From Pyrenula massariospora (Eukaryota > Ascomycota > Eurotiomycetes > Pyrenulales > Pyrenulaceae): a DNA stretch of 64,000 bases. Of this stretch, positions 42,696-53,550 are shown in pieces. Position 1 is the stretch's first letter, and each line of letters opens with the position of its first letter. The position numbers were made by a program, and so were the translations under genes. The stretch lies in the NCBI GenBank assembly GCA_021030905.1, contig JAGFMI010000004.1, forward strand, positions 930,001-994,000, written 5' to 3'. A model generated the notes under the pieces. It was not told the origin of the DNA and did not search any database. It saw only the letters and a program-made list of their open reading frames with translations.

Positions 42696-44909
42696 TCAAG
42701 TAAACTCGAATGTATCCCCACCCCTCTCCCTCATCATCTCCACCACCCTCTTCGTCCCCACCACCCTCTCCACCTTCAGCGCGTCCCACTTGGAAAACAG
42801 CGCCCTCACTCCCCTCTCCCCCCCCTCCTCCTCCACGCCGCCCATCCCCAAATACCCCACAATCTCCTCCCAGAACCGCGGATTCTCCGGTACCCCGTAG
42901 AAAACCACCCTCCGCACCCCTCTGATCCGATACCGCCGGAAATGATGCGCGCGTTCCGTGTACAGCAGCACCGAGTACCGTCCGCGCTGGAAGTGCGAGC
43001 GCGCGCGCGCGACGTCGCGGACGGAGGTGTATTCGCTGATGGCGGCGAAGGAGAGGGAGGCGGTGGTGGGGCTGGTGGCGAGGTGGTTGCGGACGCGGAC
43101 GAAGTCGAAGTAGGTTGGGATGAAGAGGAGGGTTCCGCCGGTGCGGGAGGAGGGGGGGTGGTGGGAGGAGGGGAGGAGGGTGGGGAGGAGGGTGGTGGTG
43201 AAGAAGGTGAAGCGGGCGTCGGGGTCGGAGGTTGGGGTGGGGGACGGGAAGCGGGTGAATACTTGTTTTATGGGGAGGGGGGAGGAGTGGTGAAGCGTGT
43301 GCATGGCACCGGGGTAGGTGGGCGTAATCTTTTGGCGGCCAGCGATGTTGTGCATGTGAGTGGTGGCGAGGGCGTTGATCTCGGGGGTGAGGAAAGCGGA
43401 GAGGATGATGGTTTGGCGGAGGTGTTGTGCCTGGCCATCTAAGGACCACGTGCGGACGCGGCTGAAGTCGCAGCCGTGGGATTCTTTGGGGAGGTGGTTG
43501 AGTTGGGACATTACATATGTTACGTTGTCCCAATTCTGCATGAGCAGGGCGTCGGCTTGGTCGAGGATTGCAATTTCGATTGATGAGAGGAAATCGGAGT
43601 CGTGTTTAGAGCCACTTTTGCCCTCGATGACGGTGCGAAGGCCAAGGGGGCTGGCGATGATAAGGTCGGACTGATAGAATTGGGAGAAGAATTTGACGGT
43701 TTTGCGGGTGAATTTAATGCCGACGCGGAACATGTCATCGTCGTTGCCGTCGAAGAGGTCTCGGAAGTCAGCGGGCTTGTTGGACCAGTCCTTGTTCTCA
43801 GCTTCGGCGAAACTTTCGAGGAAGCGAGATTTGTTTTCCTGCTGTTCCGGTTCCCCTAAAGCCATCATGCATTGAACATATTTGACACATGACTGCCTTG
43901 TGGGAAGAAGCAAGAGCACTTTTGGGCGAGTGAAGCCTTGGTCCCGAATCTCGAGATTTGTATCTGTTTGAGATGCTAAGCGAGCATTGCCCTTGATCAC
44001 TTTATCTCTAGTTGTGAATATGTGGTTCAGCACGTGCAAACTGACAATGTCTCGGACCTTGTCGGCGCTATCGAGCGTCCTTGCTCCGAATAATTGATCT
44101 CGATAGGCAAATTGTGATATTGCAAGCCTCTTATAGACATCTGAAAGCTTCGGCCATAGCTTCTCCAGTTGACTGCGCAGTCGCCTCTTTAGGACTGCAG
44201 GCGGGAGACGTGTGGACTCAGTGTTAACGGCAGCTTCGTGCTCGGGCAGCAGATACATATGGCGGAAGTTGTCGAGGGTGTCGGTCGGGCTCAGGTATTT
44301 CATTTCAGTCATTGCAGAGATCTTAGCAGCCAATTGTTCTCCTCCTAGCTGATTGAAATGCTTCTCAAAAGGCATTCGAGGATCCTCCCGGTCGGACTTG
44401 GTACCCTCTACATCACTTCCCTCTTCCTCGCTTTCCTCAGCGTCCTCAACGTCATCATTCTCGGCTAGCGGAGAGTCGTCTATCGAGGCTTCGCTGGCTC
44501 TATAATCTTCTGCATGGGACTCTAAGTCGGCATTGTGTCCATTATCATGGATCTCGAGCTTTGAACTGTGATCTGAATGTGACAGCTTTCGCCTCTTCTT
44601 GGCAGGTCCCGATGAGTAGTGAGTAGAAGTTAACGCCTTCAGCAAGGCTGTGTAGGAATTCGAACCGTTCTGTCCGTCTTCTTCCGAAGCTGAATCGTGG
44701 TCAAGACTGTGAGCATCTTCTGACTTACCATGCTCAACGGCATCTCCATCTGATCCTGCGGTCGAAGCTGCATCTTCTTCCAACCTATTCTCTGTAAATC
44801 TATTCCCCGTAAAGGGACTCTGCGGGAAATTGCTCTGCTTTATATTTTTCTTTTTTCTCGTTGAGCCCGATGTTGTTCTCTTTGTCCTTCTACCTTTGAG
44901 AGGAGCCAT
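42696..44909 (-). CDS. UTP25: U3 snoRNA-associated protein Utp25
   Basis: Nucleolar SSU-processome factor needed for early 18S rRNA cleavages. It is 737 aa in one exon. The basic N-terminus (KGRRTKRTTSGSTRKKKN) and acidic Ser-rich region (ESEEEGSDVEGTKSDRED) are typical. The conserved core starts near FNQLGGEQLAAKISAMTEMKYL and folds like a DEAD-box helicase without working ATPase motifs: no Walker A is present, and the DEAD position reads LDQADALLMQNWDNV. Other family blocks are PKVLLLLPTRQSCVKYVQ, DLIIASPLGLR and RHFRRYRIRGVRRVVFYGVP. The 3' third of the gene is very GC-rich and strand-skewed. It is divergent from the eIF3f gene. Confidence 0.94.
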   Translation of the reverse strand: MAPLKGRRTKRTTSGSTRKKKNIKQSNFPQSPFTGNRFTENRLEEDAASTAGSDGDAVEHGKSEDAHSLDHDSASEEDGQNGSNSYTALLKALTSTHYSSGPAKKRRKLSHSDHSSKLEIHDNGHNADLESHAEDYRASEASIDDSPLAENDDVEDAEESEEEGSDVEGTKSDREDPRMPFEKHFNQLGGEQLAAKISAMTEMKYLSPTDTLDNFRHMYLLPEHEAAVNTESTRLPPAVLKRRLRSQLEKLWPKLSDVYKRLAISQFAYRDQLFGARTLDSADKVRDIVSLHVLNHIFTTRDKVIKGNARLASQTDTNLEIRDQGFTRPKVLLLLPTRQSCVKYVQCMMALGEPEQQENKSRFLESFAEAENKDWSNKPADFRDLFDGNDDDMFRVGIKFTRKTVKFFSQFYQSDLIIASPLGLRTVIEGKSGSKHDSDFLSSIEIAILDQADALLMQNWDNVTYVMSQLNHLPKESHGCDFSRVRTWSLDGQAQHLRQTIILSAFLTPEINALATTHMHNIAGRQKITPTYPGAMHTLHHSSPLPIKQVFTRFPSPTPTSDPDARFTFFTTTLLPTLLPSSHHPPSSRTGGTLLFIPTYFDFVRVRNHLATSPTTASLSFAAISEYTSVRDVARARSHFQRGRYSVLLYTERAHHFRRYRIRGVRRVVFYGVPENPRFWEEIVGYLGMGGVEEEGGERGVRALFSKWDALKVERVVGTKRVVEMMRERGGDTFEFT

Positions 44910-45351
44910 TTTTAAAGAAGTTCAGGAAACACAATAAAATTCGCATCCAGGTAACGATCTCGTGAGCTTAGTGAGCAATGTGCCTGAAATTGTGAAGTCT
45001 ATCGATTTGAAATGTAAGCGCCCAAATATGAGCTGTACACTTCTGGGGTCTTTTGTTTTCAAGCAAGCTAAGGGCTAGCCTTTATATAAAGATCTTGTTT
45101 GATTGTACGGTAGCTGTATCAACGTTTTAGTCCCGTAATTTATCTGCTGGAAAATCTTGGCAACCACAACCTTATCTTAGCGTGAAATTTCGCCGCACAT
45201 GCAGCATATGACCGCGCAACTTCAAGTATACGATTTTTGAGGCATCGAACGAGTGCAGTGTCCAACACATTTGACGAGGGGAAAGGGCCTGCAATCTCTT
45301 GTCTTACCGCTCTAGACCTAAGTCCTTCTTCATCACCTCGCTTTGCCCAGC
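44910..45351. promoter_or_regulatory. Shared divergent promoter region, UTP25 / eIF3f
   Basis: 442 bp between divergent starts of a ribosome-biogenesis and a translation-initiation gene. Shared regulation would be sensible, but no named element was recognised. Confidence 0.45.
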
Positions 45352-46421
45352 ATGGCGAACAATGATGCTTTCCTCCACCTCGCCCGCCCGCTCGGCCCAG
45401 CACCGGCCGGCTCTCAACCCTCCACCGCAGCCCTCTCCGTTGTCGTCCAACCTCAAGCCATATTTTCAATTCTTGATCACTCTCTCCGCCGCTCTCCAGA
45501 CCAAGAGCGTGTAATAGGAACCCTTCTCGGCTCCCGCAACGAAGACGACACAGTCATCGAAGTCCGGTCATGTTTCGCTGTTGGCCACACAGAAACCACC
45601 GACCAGGTCGAGGTCGACATGGAATACCAGAAGCAGATGCTTGCGCTACATCTGAAGTCGAACCCGAAAGAAGTGCTGGTCGGGTGGTACGCGACGAGCG
45701 CGGAGCTTAATACATTTTCAGCTTTGATCCAGAATTTTTACGGGGGGCAGGGGGATGGGACGTGGCCGCATCCAGCGGTTCATCTTACAGTGTCTACAGT
45801 ACCAGGACAGGACATCGAAGTGAGGACGTATATCAGCGCCCCGGTTGGAGTGACAGCTGAGAGAGCGGCGGATAGCGCGGCGTTCATTCCAGTGCCGTAT
45901 GAGATTAAGTATGGAGAGGCGGAGAGGAGTGGCTTAGAGCTCATCACCGCTGCAAAAGATCGTGAAGATAGGAGCGCGGCTCTGATGACAGACATTGAGG
46001 GGATAGAAAGGTCAGTTGAGGAAACCCTTTCAAGCATTGACAGGGTTGCGAAGTACGTGGAAGATGTGTTAGAGGAAGAGGTGGAGGCACCAAGTACAGC
46101 ATTGGGTCAGTACTTGCTAAATGCGCTGGCGCTGGCTCCGAAGGTTGAGCCGGCAGACATCGAAAGAGATTTGTGGGTTTCCATCTTTGCTCTGCTTAAG
46201 ACTGTTGCTCACATGATCACAGCAATAACCATATCCAAGACGTCCTTGTGGTGTCATATCTCGCAAACTCCATCAGAACACAGATGGATCTATCGAACCG
46301 ACTCGCAACTGCGCAGCTGACTATGGGAGGGGAGGGTTTGAGCGGTGGCACATCTGGCACGGCAGAGAAAGGCCAGAGGGGTGGAAGGGACAGGAGAGCG
46401 CAGAAAACAAGTGGAGAATAG
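45352..46421 (+). CDS. Translation initiation factor eIF3 subunit f
   Basis: MPN-domain subunit of eIF3. Two exons (45352-46172, 46223-46421) give 339 aa. The start [15 protein letters not shown] is the first ATG of the frame and fits the family. The MPN domain covers about residues 28-170: [67 protein letters not shown]. The metalloprotease JAMM residues HxH are absent (GWYATS instead), as usual for eIF3f. The helical C-terminus includes [20 protein letters not shown] across the splice and ends in a Gly/Lys/Arg-rich tail. eIF3f is absent from S. cerevisiae but present in most filamentous fungi. Confidence 0.94.
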
Positions 46422-46975
46422 ATGTTTTCTGTGCGTTCTGAATTTTCATCGTCTCCTTTCTGGTTTGGTCTGCCTGTCTAGCATGCATAGCACCGATGGA
46501 AAAGTATGGCGTAATGGAGTTTTCACGCGCTTCTCATGTCGCCATGGGACGAGTATAGAGGGCCATTATGCATCGAAGGTTTGGCTAGCAATCAAGCCGG
46601 TGAATACGATTCGAGTACCTTCCATTGAGTCTTATCGATCAGCGTCTTGAGACGCCCAAGATCCTCTTCAGACAAAGACTGCAAATGATGCGCCTTGCGC
46701 GCCAATCATGTTGTTCCCCAGCAGATGTCCACATTGCTGTGATGGAACGAACCAAAGGTAGAAGAGAAAAGCGACAAACAATCCGCTATTTGTTTGTTTT
46801 GTTACACCGGCGGGTGCTCATCTAGTACCTTATCCCAATTAGGTGCACTGTGACAATTTCATATGCTTTCACCTCCGCCCACCCGGCTTCACCTGGGCCC
46901 CCTCCAAGCGCATCACTTCGAGCTACCCTTAACAATATAGCTTTCTATTTCCCACCACACCATCGGCCGCAAAGA

Positions 46976-47295
46976 TGGCCGAGTCGGTTCGCTCAAAAAA
47001 TCACACCGGCTAAATTTCAAATTCCAGGTAGCAATGCTTACCTGATGAAATGAGACTAATTTGATTCGATCAAATCAAATTATCTAATCGAATAATTAAT
47101 TAAATTATTCAATGATTCAAGAAATCAAAAAATTGAACCAACCTCATATCAGGAAACATGATATGAGCTTGATGCCGAGGGTAAATTTGGCCTCGATGCC
47201 CCCTGCGATGGTGGACCAGTCATGCACAGGTCGTAAATCCGCCTGGGGATGAAAAAACCGGCCTACTGAGAAAGGCTCGGTTTCCTACCTACGAT
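46976..47295 (+). repeat. Dispersed repeat copy 1 (possible SINE-like element)
   Basis: This stretch shares ordered blocks with 49197-49490: TGGCCGAG at its left end, GCTTGATGCCGAG (47167), CTCGATGCC, and GATGAAAAAACCG followed by CCTACT-AGAAAGG (47248). The left block TGGCCGAGTCGG resembles a tRNA-type pol III A box, which suggests a tRNA-derived element, but no convincing B box was found. The copies differ by many transitions and length changes, so the family is old. A perfect 9-bp inverted repeat lies at 47143-47167. Confidence 0.45.
47143..47167. repeat. Short inverted repeat (9-bp stem, 7-nt loop)
   Basis: CTCATATCA and TGATATGAG are perfectly complementary around GGAAACA. It lies inside the repeat copy, just left of the GCTTGATGCCGAG block. 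No adjacent gene would use it as a terminator, so it is probably part of the element. Confidence 0.6.
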
Positions 47296-47448
47296 GAAAT
47301 ACACAGGTTGCTTCACCGTGGTGTAGGTTTTTGCTCTCGGGTAGTCGTTGAGAACGGCACGGGGTAGAAGGCAGGGCACTTAGACAATGTGTCCAAATTC
47401 AAGACATGACGTTGTGGACTCTTTTCATATCTGAAAATAAAAAAGTAG

Positions 47449-48245
47449 CTACCACGGGTAGTCACCCGTATTATGCAAGAACTTGCCCACCTCATGATCG
47501 CGCTTCCCCTCCAAAACGTCAATCAGCGGCATCACCGACTCCACCGGATCCCTCGCGCCATTCTCCGCCGTGTTATTCGCACTGAGATTCGACCGCGTAA
47601 AACCCGGATCATACAAAAACACCTTGATACCCGCCGGCTCGTACTCGACAAACTGACACGCCGTGATCATGTTCAGCGCCGCCTTACTCGCCCGGTACTG
47701 ATACCCGGAGTACCTGTACAACAGCGAGGTCGGATCAAGCCGCCGCCCGATCGAACCCGCCCCGCTCGAGACGTTGATGATCCTCGGGGCGTCCGTGGAC
47801 GCCTTGAGGAGCGGTGCGAACTTCTCGACCACGACGAGCGGGCCGGTGGCGTTGGTGTCGAAGGAGAGGCGCATTTGGTCGCGCAGTGTGCCGTCCGTGG
47901 GCACGATGGCGGCGTTGTTGACGAGGATGTCGAGTTTGCCGTGGGTTTGCTGGACTTTGGTTGCTGCGCTCGAGATGGAGTCGTCGTTGGTGACGTCGAG
48001 GGGAAGCATTTCAACGCTGCCGGGGAGCTTGCGAGACGCGAGTTCTTGGAGGGCGGTGTTGCCTTTCTGCGTAGAGCGGGCTCCCATCAGGACGTGGTAG
48101 GAGCCCTTTGCCATGAGCTGGGCTGTGAGCTCGAGGCCAATACCGCTGTTACCTTTATCGCATATGTTAGTTACGCTACGATAGAGATGTAGCGGGTCGA
48201 CCTACCACCTGTCACTAGAACGAGCCTTTTCGCCAACGCTGCCAT
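47449..48245 (-). CDS. Short-chain dehydrogenase/reductase (carbonyl-reductase-like)
   Basis: NAD(P)H-dependent oxidoreductase of the classical SDR family, 247 aa from two exons (48245-48206, 48152-47449). The splice after G of the third Gly codon rebuilds RLVLVTGGNSGIGLELTAQL, the TGxxxGIG cofactor loop. Further motifs are PLDVTNDDSI, ILVNNAAIV (NNAG-type), IINVSSGAG with the catalytic Ser, and YQYRASKAALNM carrying the Tyr-x3-Lys pair. DPGFTRSNLS follows. The substrate is unknown; fungal relatives reduce small carbonyls. It sits alone beside a long gene-poor region. Confidence 0.92.
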
Positions 48246-49196
48246 TTTCCAATAGAAGATGAGAATGTAATATGTCTTGTAAAGTTACGTGCCGTCCCTT
48301 TATAACTCTTCAGGAGAGTAGGGTCTCGCGAGGTTTCTCCGCATTGGGACTAGTTTTGAAGATGGATTCAAGAAGGGGCAGCAAGAAAAGCGCTTACTAC
48401 GTATGTGGCAAGTGAGCTCTTCGTTTGCTTCGCTAAGTTACCACAAGATGTCAGCTTCAGCGCTTTGCTTCAAAGCACAGCTTCTGCGAGTAGATCTGCC
48501 TCGCAGATGGCAAGCATAGTGCCGCTTTTCTCAAATACCAAGGCTGAAGAAGGGAAGAGAGAGCAAGCGCGGTATTCCAGCTTGTACATCCACATGGGAA
48601 CGCGTTTCAAAATCACGATAGTGAGTGGTACAGTCCTATATGATGTAGACTTCTTGAAAATATAGAAGGGTGTTACGAACGCCTCGAAGTCCCACATGGC
48701 TCATGACGGAGATAGCGCCGGTAAGATGTCACGGATGCTTTTCATGTATAATCAAGGGGCCACGATCTTGGATCCATCCCCACTACCCCGATGAGGTCTC
48801 TTACAAAGTGAGGCTTTCTGTGCTATGAAGACTATGAGCACGGGGGTAGGAAGATCGAAAGGAGCAGCTATGAGTGTTAGTCGAAGACAGTTTGGTGGTC
48901 AGTCAACTTGATGGCATATGGACATAAAGGTGAACAGCATCTAAGGCTAGTATTTTGTCAATTTTTCGATCACACTACCAACATATATCATACATTTGCA
49001 TACCTTTCCGTTCCTCTTTCATGCTGCTGTCCGGTGTTATCGGTACCCTCTAAATACCCTCCGCTCAAATTTACCAGTCCACTTAATTTCATGATAGCAT
49101 TTCCCCAAGTGTTCACCAAACCCCTTCGATAGCCGCCAACACCCGCGCCGAAGACATATAATCTTACATTAGCCCAGCGTCTGTCGGCCACCGAGT

Positions 49197-49490
49197 TGGC
49201 CGAGCCGTTTATGCTCGCATATCCTACTATGTTCGCATTTCCGGCTAAGAAACCAAATCCGAGATCTTACGCGTTAAGGTCTCGAAGGACTCAGATTTCT
49301 ACATCCGAGTTTCAGACCCAACCAAGCTCCCAAGCTTGATGCCGAGCTATCTGGGCTCGATGCCTCTGAAGTGAGATCTCCAATGGTTGCTGTTACCGGT
49401 CGGCATCACATTGCAAAGTTCTCATCTTCGGAGATGAAAAAACCGACCTACTCAGAAAGGTCTGTTTCCTGCCGAAGAAAGCGCAGAAAT
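49197..49490 (+). repeat. Dispersed repeat copy 2 (possible SINE-like element)
   Basis: Partner of 46976-47295, in the same orientation. Shared blocks in order are TGGCCGAG (49197), GCTTGATGCCGAG (49334), CTCGATGCC, and GATGAAAAAACCG with CCTACTCAGAAAGG (49433). Between the blocks the copies are too diverged to align by eye, and this copy lacks the AT-rich insert and hairpin of copy 1. Confidence 0.45.
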
Positions 49491-50322
49491 CGCCAGATAC
49501 GATTCCTCCGCTTTCTTCGCCAGGTTTTTGCCATGCACAGCTTCCAAAAGCTGAACAATTAGACTCTTAGGCCCGGAATAAAGCGGAAGTCGAAATGGAA
49601 ATATAGACATGATTCTCGCTTCAACACCGCCATCCAGTTTCCTCGGGTGGTTCAGATTCAGGGTTGCTGTATACGATCATTGGAATTTGGTTGAGAAGCG
49701 CGGTCATGAGATACAAAGGAATATCACCATTCGTTGCAAGGAAGATGAGATGTCAATATATTCTTTTCAATAGAGAACTGAAACTCCTGCCACTCGTGCG
49801 AGCAGTTACTAAATGTAATGGGTCATAGCATCAACACAAATTGCATATACGTAAGCTAATCTCGTGAAGTGTAAACAGTATTTGAAAAATTAATTTCACA
49901 AACTGGTATCAACGCGTTGAATCTGCTCTTTCAAACTCCATATTTTGAGAACAGAAATTTCCTCCCCATGGTGAACAAGGGCTCGGCAACTTTCAAGATA
50001 CATCAAGTAAACCTGGAGATACCATAGTGGAGAGTACAACAAGGAGAGTCTTCTCGCGCCTTAAGTACTGGCATTCCATTTTTCTGAACATGATCTCAAG
50101 ATGCGAGAAGTTGACCATGTGAAAGTTGAAGGTAGGGGTGTTGTTGTGGAAGAAGTAACGAACAGTATGGAAAAGGAGTTTGAGAAGGGATCCGGTGGCC
50201 GGATGTTCGAATCCGACATTCTTCCAATTTCAGAGAGCATTTTGTGTCGACGGTGCCGATATTATCCAATGCTGAAGCTGGACTCACATTGGAAATGTGT
50301 AAGAATAATTCCACGGCAAGGG

Positions 50323-50340
50323 AAAAAAAAAAAAAAAAAA
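50323..50340 (+). repeat. A18 homopolymer run
   Basis: Eighteen consecutive A in a gene-poor region. It may be a microsatellite or the tail of an old retroposed sequence. The sequence to its left does not resemble a spliced copy of any gene in this window. Confidence 0.7.
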
Positions 50341-51560
50341 GAACCTCGTAACTGGCCGCATTATTGTCTAGTAGCTTTATATTTTATATTTTCCTTTCTC
50401 ACACGTCTCCGAACGCTTTGGCCGAGGCGTCGGAGACAGCAATGTGTGCACATGAATGGGAGATGCGCCGGCTGCGCCGGAGCTACGGGCATGGCTTAAT
50501 TATAGGTCGTTGCAAGAGATAGCTCCGGGACCAGAAGCCCTACAAGCGCTCCCCTAAAATTGTTCTTGTGTAGGTTCTCTCAATTAGAGAACACCCAAAG
50601 AGTCGATCTTAACCAGCACGGCCGCCTATAAGTGCAGCGTGCTGGAGGTCAAATAGTGATCAAAGTGATCAGTGAGGCATTACAGGCTTCAAAGATTCAA
50701 AAGCCTACAAAGGCACCAATGATTAGGTCTGATTGGCAGGATAGGTTGACGACCCCAGAAGCTGCGATTGTCTACCCACGATCGTGCTTCCCGGGCGCCG
50801 AGCCTGGGGCTGCCATGAGTACCGCGAGTGAAAAATAAACCAGGCCGCAGCTGCTAGTTGGGCTGAGTTTCCCCTTCCAGCTTGACAATAGGTGATTGCT
50901 AAAGACAAAAAAGTAAGACCTATTGCGAGGTGGGGTAGGTTTTTGCTCTTTCTGCTTTTTGATATTTCTTTAAGAGGATCTCTCTAATACCTTGTGTTTA
51001 TCATAGTCTAATGATTAAGAGCATCTCGCTACTCTTCTCCAGCAGTCATTCTCTATAAAGGCCGACGCATCAGCAAAAGAGTCATTTTCACCAGGCTTGA
51101 GATTGAAGTCATGAGAGACGTCTAGCGCAAGCTCTATCTAGATCATGTGATCCACGCTTCAGAACCACCATCCACTGTCTCTAGTGTACGAAGACACGCC
51201 TGACTTTGCAGATTCTCTCTTTCAAAGTTTCCTCCGGCCGTCATGGTTGAGATTTGGCTCGAGCATGGTGTAGTCATATATCGGTTGTAGGTGCGATACA
51301 GTAGGAAGATTTGGTGTTCCCCTAGAACTGCACAACCATTCGTCCACGGTGGATGTATCTTTTTCCGCCAAAGGGCCTTTTGAGCCGGAGAGTGTAAATG
51401 ATAGTTCTGTAATTCTGGCCTGAAGTGGATTGATGCCGCATATGAGCTGTTTGCCTCTGCTTCGTCGTATGTAAACCTTGAGCCGTTGCAATGCAGTTTC
51501 TTGATGTTTCGATCTCAAGATGTTCGTTGGAATCTTCTTATTGTACAGCTTCAACGTCTT

Positions 51561-52243
51561 TCATCCTTTTTTCGCCTTCTTCCTCCCCCGACTCCCTCCT
51601 TTACTCTCCCCAGCATCACTGACACCATCCACCGCATTTGCATCAGCCGTAAGACCATTCTCTTTGTCAGCCTCCTCAGGCGGCCGTTCCTTCCTCTTCC
51701 TTCCCCTCCCCCTCCCGACTCCTCTCGTCCCCATCGCCTCCGTCTCCATCCCCGCCACCTTCGCCGCCCCCTCCCACTGATCCACCTGCGCTGCCTCATC
51801 TGTGTTCGCCGTCTTGCGCGCATCCGCAATCTCCTTCTGTATCTTTAGCATCTCCTGCACCCTGGCCAGCTTTACGGGATCATGGCGGAGGATGAAGAAC
51901 ACATCTTCCAGTTTGATCTTTTGACGGCCAGCGTAGTGCGCCGTGCGGACGAGGGAATGGGACATTTCGATGATGTAGTCGACGACGATTTCGTCGAGGA
52001 TGCGGAGGGTTTCGGGGTAAGCGGATGGGGTTTGGTCGCTGCGCGCGGAGGGGTCGGCTGGGGCGCCGAAGGCGTGGAGGAGGCGCGTTACTTTATAGAG
52101 TTGGAATGTTAGTATGAGAGACTTCGTCCTTGATGGTAGACTACAAGGTAGTATGTGTGGGTGGGCTTGGAATAGACGGTCTCACAGTCATCTGGGAAGT
52201 TGACTTTGCCCTTGAAATTTGTTGCCCGGGCTCGGGGCTCCAT
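51561..52243 (-). CDS. TAF13: Transcription initiation factor TFIID subunit 13
   Basis: Histone-fold subunit of TFIID that pairs with TAF11. Two exons (52243-52186, 52090-51561) give 195 aa. The start MEPRARATNFKGKVNFPDD joins by a T|TA splice to LTRLLHAFGAPAD. The histone fold follows as PETLRILDEIVVDYIIEMS, HSLVRTAHYAGRQKIKLEDV and FFILRHDPVKLARVQEML, matching the TFIID-18kDa family through its RDxxK-type core. The C-terminal 80 residues are basic/acidic low complexity (RGRGRKRKERPPEE), longer than in animals and usual in fungi. It is divergent from KSH1. Confidence 0.93.
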
Positions 52244-52713
52244 GGTAGGAGCAGTTCTCTAAGTATTGGGAGAATGAGGAATAGAATATGCTTAAATGAT
52301 TAATGTCGCTGCATGTTTCGTAGAGCGAGGGAGGAAAAGGCGAGGCGAGGTTGAAGTTGCAACGAAAGACCTTGAAGCGGCGCTAAGAGGTCACGACCGG
52401 TTGCTGATGGAAAGTTTCCCTCTGATCAAATGAATATAGAGAAATAGATCGGGGGATTAGAAGGGAGTTCTTTTGTAAAGTAATGTGGTAAAATGGTCGA
52501 TCGTGGGGTTTTGTCAAATGTCAAGGTGAAAGCTGCGCCGGCTCGGAATCGGTTCGGGCAGCTCGAACAAAACACCTCAGCAAGAAAGAATAAGGGACTC
52601 AGGCCACCCATAATCCACAACCGCCATGTGTACTACCCTAATATTCAATGTTCCCAAACATGACTCAAATGGCTGCTGATATACTGAGACTACGTCGTTA
52701 ATTGCTCGCAAAA
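52244..52713. promoter_or_regulatory. Shared divergent promoter region, TAF13 / KSH1
   Basis: 470 bp between divergent starts. No named element was recognised. Confidence 0.45.
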
Positions 52714-53163
52714 ATGGTACACTGAAATCTTTTCGTCATCCTTTTCGCCCCTTCTACCCGACTGACTCGATCCTTTCCTAGACAGCAATATTTAATTTCC
52801 AGTCCCTCCTCCTTGTCCTCCTACTCTTCATCTGCACCAGCGCATACGCACATTCCATCATGCCTGGGATCATTGATCGAAACAAAGACGGGTTAGCCCC
52901 AGTGTGCCCTCCTACCAGCCATGTCCAAATCTAACAAGCTCAGCTTTCTCGGCATATTCTGGAAATGCGCGCGGATAGGTGAGCTTACCATTTCCCATGC
53001 TTTGGCCTTATCTTGCGCTGACACTTTCGGTGAAGGGGAACGGCTCAGTCCGTACGTGAGCATATGTTGCGTCTTGATGGCGGTAAGTCTGGAGAGCTCG
53101 ACACTAGTGTGTTTAACGAATGAGCTGATCATTCTTGAGGCATCTTTATTCATGGGCCAGTGA
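52714..53163 (+). CDS. KSH1: Kish-family Golgi membrane protein Ksh1 (TMEM167)
   Basis: Tiny essential protein of the early secretory pathway. Five exons (52714-52716, 52782-52891, 52944-52978, 53036-53082, 53140-53163) give 72 aa, the normal family length. Exon 1 is just the ATG, followed directly by a GTACAC donor. Exon 2 gives [20 protein letters not shown], containing the signal/transmembrane segment, then IIDRNKDG. Exon 3 gives [12 protein letters not shown], exon 4 [15 protein letters not shown], and exon 5 ASLFMGQ, together reproducing the family core [18 protein letters not shown]. All introns are GT-AG. Simple ORF calling does not show this gene at all. Confidence 0.95.
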
Positions 53164-53550
53164 TCCGGTGGTCTAGATTTGATCTGGTCACATCCAGCAG
53201 GAATTTACTTGCGGGCACCGTTCGTTGGGATCTCGGGAGACGCTGGGCGCTGAATTGCAAGGGAAATAGCGATTGCCTTGCAAGCCCAATATTGATGTCA
53301 GTTGAGAAAGATCGACATTCTAAATAATGTTGTACTTCTACAAGCTTTTGCTACTCCCTCTAGACTAAGGCATCACAACACAATAATAGTTCTCGCCGAA
53401 ACACAGGGTATCTTAACAATGTTCTCTGCGAGGAAAGGCAAGAGGATTCGGCTCGAAGCCTCCATGTGGTGCCTGATTCTTCTGTTACCCAAACGCTAAT
53501 ACAAACGCCATACTCATGCAATTGGTTGAAGGTCCTAATCAAGCGCACCT
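53164..53550. other. Convergent intergenic region
   Basis: 387 bp between the KSH1 stop and the PHD gene stop. No feature was recognised beyond presumed 3' UTRs. Confidence 0.4.

Larger units (their letters stand above)
46422..47448. other. Intergenic region with AT-rich repeat copy
   Basis: About 1 kb between eIF3f and the SDR gene. No gene was recognised. The stretch from about 46976 onward is one copy of a dispersed repeat listed separately and includes very AT-rich sequence at 47055-47135. Confidence 0.4.
48246..51560. other. 3.3 kb gene-poor region
   Basis: No gene was recognised on either strand. It holds repeat copy 2 (49197-49490), an 18-base A run at 50323-50340, and a 7-bp inverted repeat GTTCTCT/AGAGAAC at 50574-50592. 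Short frames such as 50632-50838 have no family features. The mixed texture suggests worn repeat DNA rather than a functional locus. Confidence 0.4.

Noticed and set aside
42625-43533. Long open frame overlapping the 3' part of UTP25 in another reading frame
   Set aside because: Its His/Pro/Arg-rich composition comes from the GC skew of the UTP25 coding region; it has no domain features.
46976-47047. tRNA-Leu/Ser-like start TGGCCGAGTCGG
   Set aside because: The expected T-arm and acceptor stem are missing, so it is not a tRNA gene; kept only as part of the dispersed repeat.
50160-50215. TGTTCGAATCC, similar to a tRNA B box
   Set aside because: No A box at proper distance and no cloverleaf or acceptor stem could be formed around it.
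50632-50838. 68-codon frame in the gene-poor region
   Set aside because: No recognisable family and no upstream or downstream exons.
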